Source: Bacillota bacterium
GTDB taxonomy: Bacteria; Bacillota; Clostridia; Lachnospirales; Lachnospiraceae
NCBI GenBank assembly: GCA_017861355.1
Contig: JAGFXQ010000155.1
Location: 1 to 7,764, forward strand
Direction: 5' to 3'
Length of the DNA: 7,764 bases
The position numbers and the translations under genes were made by a program. Below are positions 1 to 4,537 of the stretch, one piece after another. The notes beneath the pieces were generated by a model, which worked only from the letters and a program-made list of their open reading frames with translations, did not search any database and was not told where the DNA came from. How positions within the stretch are numbered: the stretch's first letter is position 1; each line of letters begins with the position of its first letter.

Positions 1-275
1 CCCATAAGCTGCCCCCATAAAGGCGCTCCTACGGTTAACAAACTAAGGATCGCTGCGGTTACCGTACCGGAGGCACAGCACCAGAGCTTTTTATAACGTA
101 CCAAACTAAACAGAAAATCGATCAGACCACCGACTGCCACCAGTAAAATAAAGCGCAGTATCCCCATCGGATTCTCAATCCATAATGGCAGATGATACAG
201 CGCTAATATTTTAAATACATCCGACAGCATATGCTCGTTCGATCTTTTCACTCGAAGCATCGGAAATGTTGTCAT
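1..275 (-). CDS. RnfD/NqrB-like membrane protein, N-terminal part (runs off window)
   Basis: Only the first 91 residues are present; the gene continues past base 1. It opens with a basic stretch (PMLRVKRSNEHMLSDV) resembling the 'hIRs..tt..imlDV' start of RnfD/NqrB proteins. Two hydrophobic segments follow, at about residues 37-59 and 66-91. The second (SGTVTAAILSLLTVGAPLW) resembles the RnfD 'vtGlllal.lP..aPlW' segment. RnfD and NqrB are membrane subunits of ion-pumping NADH/ferredoxin oxidoreductases and carry covalent FMN, but the flavin-attachment threonine would lie outside the window. The ATG at 273-275 is chosen because an AGGAG at 284-288 lies 8 nt upstream, inside the end of the preceding gene. 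The start directly abuts that gene's stop, which implies an operon and probable translational coupling. Other rnf genes are not visible, so this may be an orphan paralogue rather than a true Rnf subunit. Confidence 0.6.
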   Translation of the reverse strand, partial: MTTFPMLRVKRSNEHMLSDVFKILALYHLPLWIENPMGILRFILLVAVGGLIDFLFSLVRYKKLWCCASGTVTAAILSLLTVGAPLWGQLM

Positions 276-692
276 TTATTTTACTCCTGCAAAGAACGCG
301 TGGAACTTATGTAATCCGGTTCCATAAATCATCATTGGACAGCCAACGACTGCCTCCACACCGGCTTTCTCACACTCAGCCAAGGTTACCGGGTCTGCCA
401 CACGGAATAGAATTCGTTTCACACCTTTATCAATCAGTTCCTTCACAGCGACAGCAGCATTGCTCTTACTCAAAAGTACGAAAGCACTCTTCGGTATGCT
501 CGGCAGCTCCTCCAGCTTCTGATAAACCTTTACATCAAAGGTAGCATTCTCTTTTGTGTTATATGGATATACTCTCATCTGGTTGTTCATAAATGTCTGA
601 TAGATTTCCTTACAATAGGCATTGTTTCTTGATGAGTACCCAACAAAGAGAATATCCTTGTCCTTAAAAAAGTTCTTGTACAGCTTAGACAT
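276..692 (-). CDS. CoA-binding domain (YccU-type Rossmann fold) small protein
   Basis: A 138-residue protein made of a single CoA_binding_2-type Rossmann domain. It shows beta-strand 1 with a glycine/serine turn (ILFVGYSSR, about residues 14-22), a second strand with the family 'vyPyN' motif (VYPYNTKEN), an 'lEELPSIPKSAFVLLSKS' stretch, a 'GVKRILF' strand, and a C-terminal 'AGVEAVVGCPMM' in place of the usual 'Gi.vv.drC.m'. The family binds CoA or a related nucleotide; the physiological role of these stand-alone proteins is largely unknown. The 'W.Q' motif common in YccU relatives is replaced by ILFRVAD. The ATG at 690-692 is preceded by a G-run (700-704) 7 nt upstream, a modest ribosome-binding site. 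It is the first gene of a leftward unit with the RnfD-like gene, which hints at a redox or energy-metabolism setting, but that is inference. Confidence 0.75.
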   Translation of the reverse strand: MSKLYKNFFKDKDILFVGYSSRNNAYCKEIYQTFMNNQMRVYPYNTKENATFDVKVYQKLEELPSIPKSAFVLLSKSNAAVAVKELIDKGVKRILFRVADPVTLAECEKAGVEAVVGCPMMIYGTGLHKFHAFFAGVK

Positions 693-784
693 CTTATAGC
701 CCCCATTCTAAAATTATTTCGCTTATACTATGATAAAAGCGTCAAATGTACCTTCGATATAATGCAGTTTGACACTCAACTCCT

Positions 785-813
785 ATTATACACTTAACAA
801 CAAATTCTGTCTA
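785..813 (-). promoter_or_regulatory. Sigma-A-type promoter for the CoA-binding/RnfD-like unit
   Basis: On the minus strand TAGACA (808-813) and a perfect TATAAT (785-790) are separated by exactly 17 bp. The start site would be near 778, giving a leader of about 85 nt before the ATG at 692. The spacer ends with TTGTTAAGTG, which contains one half of a Rex-type site (TTGTTAA); the second half is poor. Confidence 0.7.
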
Positions 814-936
814 ATATTTCCATCAAATATTACTATTCTTACGCTCCATACCTTACCGCCATTGAAGTGAGACCATGTGATGCCTTCTCCGAAGGGTTCA
901 AAATTATCGCCTGTACGATCATATATATTATTCTCG

Positions 937-965
937 TTGACATTTTCAATAAACTAATATATTAT
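937..965 (+). promoter_or_regulatory. Sigma-A-type promoter for the DUF2087 regulator unit
   Basis: TTGACA (937-942, perfect -35) and TATTAT (960-965, 5 of 6 to TATAAT) are 17 bp apart. The expected start site is near 972, only about 28 nt before the ATG at 1000, so the palindrome at 967-987 sits directly on the start site. Confidence 0.75.
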
Positions 966-966
966 T

Positions 967-987
967 TGTTTATATCAAATGTAAACA
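967..987. promoter_or_regulatory. Near-perfect 21-bp palindrome, candidate operator over the start site
   Basis: The arms TGTTTATAT and ATGTAAACA surround a central CAA, and 8 of 9 arm positions are Watson-Crick complementary (one T:G). It immediately follows the -10 box and ends 2 bp before the GGAGG at 990-994. A repressor bound here would block transcription initiation. In RNA it could also form a 9-bp, AU-rich hairpin next to the ribosome-binding site. The obvious candidate ligand is the HTH protein encoded just downstream (autoregulation), but that is inference. It does not match a cre or Rex consensus. Confidence 0.5.
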
Positions 988-999
988 TCGGAGGTAACT

Positions 1000-1752
1000 A
1001 TGGATCTTAATTTTGATGATCAATCGGTAGAGGATCTAACACACGGCTATTACTATCACGCCGATACGAAAACCTATCATTGTCTCCTTTGCAATAAAGA
1101 TTACGAAACAGGTGAGATTTTTCGCTACGGAGATCGCTATTTTGATGCTTCAAAAGCAATTATACTTCATATAGAACGAGAACACGGTGGCATGTTCCGG
1201 CAGCTGATCAGCAAGGATAGCAAATATAGCTCGATCACCGATAAACAGAAGGAAATACTGGAACTGATACAACTAGGGTTAACCGACCGGGATATTGCTG
1301 CGAAGCTTGGAATCTCACCCTCTACCGTAAGGCACCAGAAGTTCAGCTTTCGAGAAAAGGCAAAGCAGGCAAAGCTATATCTGGCAATCTATGAATTAGC
1401 ATTCGCGACTCCTGTCAGCGAGAAGGACAGCCTGGTCCCCATTCATGAAGGTGCGAAGATGGTGGACGACCGCTATATCATCACGAAGGAGGAACGGGAG
1501 AAGATACTTAACACTGTCTTCTCAAGCCTCTCTCCGCTCAAGCTCAAGGTTTTCTCAGCCAAAGAGAAGAAGAAAATAGTAACCCTCCAGAAGATCATAG
1601 AGCAGTTTGAAAGGGACAAAATCTATCCGGAAAAGCAGATAAACGAAGTGTTGAAGGATATCTATGAAGATTATCCTACTCTGCGAAGATATCTGATTGA
1701 ATATGGCTTTATGGAACGATCCAAGGATTGTCATGATTACTGGGTAAAATAA
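1000..1752 (+). CDS. Zinc-finger-like / HTH / DUF2087 transcriptional regulator
   Basis: A 250-residue three-part protein. Residues 17-62 carry a possible C2H2 zinc site (C28-x2-C31, then H57-x4-H62). Residues 80-122 form a LuxR/sigma-4-like helix-turn-helix (TDKQKEILELIQLGLTDRDI, then AAKLGISPSTVRH). Residues about 162-250 are a DUF2087 domain: F-[SP]-A-K, then IY-x-EKQINE, LRR-x-LI, and a terminal YW. DUF2087 is found in bacterial regulators, usually C-terminal to an HTH; its ligand is not known to me. The ATG is set by GGAGG at 990-994, 5 nt upstream, with a consensus promoter and palindrome immediately before it. A second gene with the same C-terminal domain follows 93 nt later. A DNA-binding role is well supported; the target genes and the signal are not visible. 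Confidence 0.8.
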   Translation: MDLNFDDQSVEDLTHGYYYHADTKTYHCLLCNKDYETGEIFRYGDRYFDASKAIILHIEREHGGMFRQLISKDSKYSSITDKQKEILELIQLGLTDRDIAAKLGISPSTVRHQKFSFREKAKQAKLYLAIYELAFATPVSEKDSLVPIHEGAKMVDDRYIITKEEREKILNTVFSSLSPLKLKVFSAKEKKKIVTLQKIIEQFERDKIYPEKQINEVLKDIYEDYPTLRRYLIEYGFMERSKDCHDYWVK

Positions 1753-1754
1753 TA

Positions 1755-1777
1755 GTAAGTCTGAGAGATCAGCTTAC
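1755..1777 (+). other. Intercistronic hairpin with GAGA tetraloop
   Basis: GTAAG (1755-1759) pairs with CTTAC (1773-1777) and CTGA (1761-1764) pairs with TCAG (1769-1772), with one bulged T and a GAGA (GNRA-type) loop. Only three T residues follow, so it is a weak terminator at best. It is more likely an RNA-stability or attenuation element between the two DUF2087 genes. Confidence 0.4.
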
Positions 1778-1845
1778 TTTCGTAGGAAATCAACAAGAAG
1801 AATAAAAGGATCATTATTAGAAATATAGAAAAATGGAGATGTATT

Positions 1846-2151
1846 ATGAGCACAACAGAATTGTATTTTGAAATAGAAAAGTTTCAAGATTCCGAGGGCC
1901 GTCTGACCCTGTTTCCCGCCAAGAGAAGAAATAAGATAATTTCCTTATTCTATCTTGCAACCAAATTCGAAGCAGATGTTATCTATACTGAAAAACAAAT
2001 CAATGAAATAATCGAGGCAAATCACACCTTCCAGGACAAATGGCTGCTGCGAAGAGAGCTGATTAATCTTGGTTTACTTTGTCGCCTGACCGATGGCTCA
2101 GAGTATTGGTTGTCCAAGGAACCACCACTGATAGAAAATTTACTTTTATAA
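1846..2151 (+). CDS. Stand-alone DUF2087 domain protein
   Basis: A 101-residue protein consisting almost only of a DUF2087 domain. FPAKRRNKI at about residues 23-31 is followed by FEADVIYTEKQINEI, LLRRELINLGLL and EYWLS. By eye it matches the C-terminal domain of the upstream regulator at roughly 27 of 66 aligned positions, including IYxEKQINE, LRR-x-LI and the terminal YW. It lacks any HTH or zinc site. The ATG has GGAG at 1835-1838, 7 nt upstream. No promoter is evident in the 93-nt gap, so co-transcription with the upstream gene is likely, and a terminator follows at 2194-2251. A stand-alone copy could sense the same ligand or pair with the upstream protein as a modulator; both ideas are inference. 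Domain assignment is firm, function is unknown. Confidence 0.75.
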   Translation: MSTTELYFEIEKFQDSEGRLTLFPAKRRNKIISLFYLATKFEADVIYTEKQINEIIEANHTFQDKWLLRRELINLGLLCRLTDGSEYWLSKEPPLIENLLL

Positions 2152-2193
2152 ATGGCTTACAAAACAGTAAGATGTCCGTCAACCTGTGTGTGA

Positions 2194-2251
2194 GGGATGT
2201 GTGTTGTTCTTTCCTTCCTTTATACAACACCTTATGCAACATCCCTTTTTT
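2194..2251 (+). terminator. Intrinsic terminator with two-part stem for the DUF2087 unit
   Basis: GGGATGT-GTGTTGT (2194-2207) pairs with ACAACAC (2224-2230) and ACATCCC (2239-2245). An 8-nt bulge lies at 2231-2238, the loop is about 16 nt, and a run of six T follows (2246-2251). The T-run overlaps the stop codon of the convergent AraC gene (2250-2252). On the minus strand no U-run follows the stem, so it should work only for the rightward unit. Confidence 0.75.
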
Positions 2252-2939
2252 ATGCCATGAATTCTCTTGGCCCACAGCTGCAGACCTTACGAAAAGTCTT
2301 AGAGAAGTAGGATACGCTGTGATATCCCAGCATTTCCGCTATCTCGGATACCGAATGTGCCTTCTCCTGAAGCAGATTTCTTGCTTCACTCATCTTCAGA
2401 TCCCGTATGTAGTCGGACATGGAAGTATTAGTCTCAGATCGAAATAGAGCGGATAGATAAGCAGGGTGCAACCCAACCGCCTTAGCAACCTCACTGAGGC
2501 TACAGGTCTCATACAGGTGCTGATGAATGAACCGAATAGAACGTCTTATAGGAAGGGGATATTGCTCTTCTCTTCCTTTTCGAACCAACTCTGTATAATG
2601 TCTTGCAATCTCAAGAATCACTTCATTCCAGTTATGAATATCTACGTGCTCTTCAATATAATTGATGTAATAATCACTTAGCGCATAACAGTGTTCATCA
2701 TCCGCTCCCAAGTCTGCCGCATAACGGCACATGACGGCAACAGCACAGATCAAGTTATTTTTAATGGAACGAAGTGGCTGTGGGGCAAGTGGATAGTTAT
2801 CCAGCCGATTATCGCTGAGTCCTGTTGTATCTCCCTTAAGAAACGCGGTTATCAATTTATGTTCATCGGCGCGGGAATAATGCCCGTAGCCCGACATCAG
2901 CATCTGCTTGATTGCCTGTTCTGCTTCTCTTTTTGACAT
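2250..2939 (-). CDS. AraC-family transcriptional regulator
   Basis: A 229-residue protein. The C-terminal 100 residues (about 130-229) are a complete AraC/XylS DNA-binding domain with both HTH units: CSLSEVAKAVGLHPAYLSALF (about 146-166) and HSVSEIAEMLGYHSVSYFSK (195-214) running into TFRK. The N-terminal half is an all-helical-looking sensor segment (including ICAVAVMCRYAADLGADDEH, about 64-83) rather than a clear cupin arm. The usual 'G.TP.EyR' ending is replaced by CSCGPREFMA, with two adjacent cysteines. I chose the ATG at 2937-2939 because GGAGGAG lies 6 nt upstream; a TTG 15 nt further upstream would place the start inside that site. The gene is divergent from the GH1-ROK operon and has its own promoter at 3051-3079, so it is probably the local sugar-responsive activator. 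The specific ligand is unknown. Confidence 0.85.
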   Translation of the reverse strand: MSKREAEQAIKQMLMSGYGHYSRADEHKLITAFLKGDTTGLSDNRLDNYPLAPQPLRSIKNNLICAVAVMCRYAADLGADDEHCYALSDYYINYIEEHVDIHNWNEVILEIARHYTELVRKGREEQYPLPIRRSIRFIHQHLYETCSLSEVAKAVGLHPAYLSALFRSETNTSMSDYIRDLKMSEARNLLQEKAHSVSEIAEMLGYHSVSYFSKTFRKVCSCGPREFMA

Positions 2940-2945
2940 CGGACT

Positions 2946-2952
2946 CTCCTCC
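2946..2952 (-). promoter_or_regulatory. Ribosome-binding site fixing the AraC start
   Basis: GGAGGAG on the minus strand lies 6 nt before the ATG at 2939. It rules out the upstream in-frame TTG (2952-2954), which overlaps it. Confidence 0.75.
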
Positions 2953-2975
2953 AAACCATGAATTTATGTAACTTC

Positions 2976-3001
2976 AGCTCCTTTTATCCTTGGAGCTTTT
3001 T
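2976..3001. other. Hairpin in the AraC leader (terminator-like on the plus strand)
   Basis: AGCTCC (2976-2981) and GGAGCT (2992-2997) form a perfect 6-bp stem with a 10-nt loop, followed on the plus strand by TTTTT (2997-3001). On the plus strand it looks like a small terminator, although no rightward gene ends nearby; it could stop antisense transcription from the AraC gene. On the minus strand it falls in the roughly 105-nt leader of the AraC mRNA, about 25 nt before the ribosome-binding site. Confidence 0.4.
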
Positions 3002-3050
3002 AATTTAATATACCTTAAATTAATTAAAGTAATCTTAATATATTACAACT

Positions 3051-3079
3051 ATTATAACAACAACCTGCTACCATTACAA
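3051..3079 (-). promoter_or_regulatory. Promoter of the AraC-family regulator
   Basis: On the minus strand TTGTAA (3074-3079) and a perfect TATAAT (3051-3056) are 17 bp apart. The start site would be near 3044, giving a leader of about 105 nt. The opposite strand of the same segment offers TTATAA and TACAAT as a weak, overlapping rightward promoter, so divergent transcription may be mutually exclusive. Confidence 0.6.
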
Positions 3080-3102
3080 TATAGTACTCCAAGCATTTCA
3101 TT

Positions 3103-3129
3103 TATTGTATTAACAGAATATTGTGTTAA
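3103..3129 (+). repeat. 11-bp direct repeats upstream of the GH1 gene, candidate regulator site
   Basis: TATTGTATTAA (3103-3113) and TATTGTGTTAA (3119-3129) match at 10 of 11 positions with a 16-bp period. They lie just before the GH1 ribosome-binding site. AraC-family proteins bind direct half-sites, so these are candidates, but the second copy is very close to the start codon. No convincing -35/-10 pair for the GH1 operon is visible nearby, which would fit an activator-dependent promoter. Confidence 0.35.
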
Positions 3130-3146
3130 GGAAAGGAGAGGAATCA

Positions 3147-4520
3147 ATGGGTGTGTTTTCAAAGAATTTTATGTGGGGCGGATCCGTATCCAGTATGCAG
3201 ACGGAAGGTGCCTGGAACGAAGATGGCAAAGGATTAAGCGTATACGATGCTCAGGAAAAGACAAAATCGGGTTCCGATTGGAAGGTAGCAATTGACTTTT
3301 ACCATCGTTATAAGGAGGATATTGCTCTTCTTGCAGGAATGGGATTTACGGCGTATCGTTTCTCACTTAGCTGGGCTCGCATCCTTCCCGATGGTGAGGG
3401 GGAAATTAACGAAAAGGGTCTGCATTTCTATGAGAAGGTCATCGACGAGCTTCTCAAACATCATATTGAGCCCGTGGTATGCCTTTATCATTTTGACATA
3501 CCTCTTTCCCTTATGAAAAAATACGGTGGTTGGAGTGGACGAGGGACCCTCATTGGCTTCAGGCGATATGTGGAAGCCGTAATACGCCGTTTTGGGACGC
3601 GGGTAAAGTATTATATTCCTTTTAACGAGCAGAACGCTGCGGCTATGATTACTCAGTTCCAGCTCCCTCCCGAGACGGAAGAATACGAGAAGAAGAGGCT
3701 GTTGGCAGTTAATATGCATCATATGTTTTTGGCTTCCGCTTCTGTATGGCATCTGGCACATCAATATGCTCCACATGCAAAGGTGGGTGGAATGGTGAAC
3801 TATATGCCGGTGTATCCGGCTACCTGCAAGCCGGAGGACATCCTTGCAACCCAAAAAGTCGATCGAAGCTACAATCAACAGACTCTGGAGGTATTTGTTC
3901 ATGGTGAATATCCATCTGATCTGCTTTATGAATGGAAGAAGGCAGGAATCGAGCCCGACATACAGCCTGGAGATCTGGTGTATCTAAAGCAAGCCAAGAT
4001 GGACTTCCTGGCACACAGCTATTATCAGTCGCTTACCATTGAAGCAGGTAAGAAGACAGATGCTGCTTCCGTACTTATGCAAGCCTTTCAACATCCTCCC
4101 AAGAATGATTATCTGCAGCAGACCGAATGGGGTTGGACCATCGATCCTGTAGGTCTGCGACTGACTGTGAAGGAGCTTTATGATACTTATCACCTTCCGA
4201 TCTTCACCATCGAATGTGGAATCGGTGTTGATGAGACCTTAAACGAGTTCAACACTGTTGAAGATGATTACAGGATTGAGTATTTCCGAAGTCATCTGGA
4301 ACAGCTTAAGCTGGCGGTATCCGAGGACGGAGTAGAGCTGATGGGCTTTTTGACCTGGGGACCGATCGATATTCTGAGCTCTCAAGGCGAGATGAAGAAG
4401 CGCTACGGCTTTATCTATGTGGATCGAACCGATACAGACCTGAAGGATCTGTCAAGATATAAGAAGAATAGCTATGAGTGGTTTCGGAAAGTTATTGCAA
4501 GTAACGGTGAGGATTTATAA
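3147..4520 (+). CDS. Glycoside hydrolase family 1, probable 6-phospho-beta-glucosidase
   Basis: A 457-residue GH1 barrel, close to the usual 460-480. It would hydrolyse 6-phospho-beta-glucosides in the cytoplasm to glucose-6-phosphate and an aglycone or glucose. Visible motifs: the N-terminal FMWGGSVSSMQTEGAW (Q18), YHFDIP (H115), the acid/base E161 in FNEQN, the nucleophile E356 in TIECG, and W404 in TWGPID. The phosphate-recognition signature S412-x5-K418-x-Y420 (SQGEMKKRYGFIYVD) replaces the NFEW-type motif of non-phospho beta-glucosidases, which is the main reason for the 6-phospho call. NEQN resembles the NEIN of phospho-enzymes. The residue after the nucleophile is Cys357 rather than the usual Asn, which is odd. 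The ATG is chosen over an in-frame GTG at 3123 because AGGAG (3134-3138) lies 8 nt upstream. A ROK kinase follows after 17 nt. The exact glycoside is unknown. Confidence 0.85.
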   Translation: MGVFSKNFMWGGSVSSMQTEGAWNEDGKGLSVYDAQEKTKSGSDWKVAIDFYHRYKEDIALLAGMGFTAYRFSLSWARILPDGEGEINEKGLHFYEKVIDELLKHHIEPVVCLYHFDIPLSLMKKYGGWSGRGTLIGFRRYVEAVIRRFGTRVKYYIPFNEQNAAAMITQFQLPPETEEYEKKRLLAVNMHHMFLASASVWHLAHQYAPHAKVGGMVNYMPVYPATCKPEDILATQKVDRSYNQQTLEVFVHGEYPSDLLYEWKKAGIEPDIQPGDLVYLKQAKMDFLAHSYYQSLTIEAGKKTDAASVLMQAFQHPPKNDYLQQTEWGWTIDPVGLRLTVKELYDTYHLPIFTIECGIGVDETLNEFNTVEDDYRIEYFRSHLEQLKLAVSEDGVELMGFLTWGPIDILSSQGEMKKRYGFIYVDRTDTDLKDLSRYKKNSYEWFRKVIASNGEDL

Positions 4521-4537
4521 AGAAGGGAGCAGAGGGT

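Larger units (their letters stand above)
693..999. other. Divergent intergenic region (307 bp)
   Basis: This region separates the leftward CoA-binding/RnfD-like unit from the rightward DUF2087 unit. It holds a consensus promoter on each strand (785-813 minus; 937-965 plus) and a 21-bp palindrome at 967-987. The leftward leader is about 85 nt and contains a short imperfect hairpin (CGCTT...AAGCG, about 727-748). The middle part (about 823-915) is less AT-rich than its flanks and is open on both strands, with a protein-like composition on the minus strand, but it has no start codon or ribosome-binding site I can defend. I did not call a gene there. Confidence 0.6.

Noticed and set aside
266..544. 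92-residue plus-strand frame
   Set aside because: It is antisense to the CoA-binding protein, whose fold motifs are clear, and has no supporting signals.
967..987. cre (CcpA) site
   Set aside because: The palindrome lacks the central CG and the TGNNANCG pattern of a cre site.
2156..2171. Small hairpin CTTAC-AAAACA-GTAAG just after the second DUF2087 gene
   Set aside because: It has only a 5-bp AU-rich stem with no U-run, and a much stronger terminator lies 23 bp downstream.
2079..2447. 122-residue plus-strand frame spanning the end of the second DUF2087 gene and the AraC gene
   Set aside because: It runs through a good terminator and antisense to the AraC HTH domain; its composition is not protein-like and nothing is recognisable.
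2952..2954. TTG as the start of the AraC gene
   Set aside because: It sits inside the GGAGGAG ribosome-binding site that serves the ATG at 2939.
3123..3125. GTG as the start of the GH1 gene
   Set aside because: The AGGAG at 3134-3138 is positioned for the ATG at 3147, and GH1 proteins typically begin just before the F-x-W-G motif.
2990..3295. 101-residue plus-strand frame across the AraC-GH1 intergenic region
   Set aside because: It overlaps the GH1 start in another frame and is built mainly from AT-rich regulatory DNA.
3363..3902. 179-residue open frame on the minus strand inside the GH1 gene
   Set aside because: It lies fully antisense to a gene with clear GH1 motifs, has no ribosome-binding site or recognisable domain, and is a shadow of that gene's codon use.
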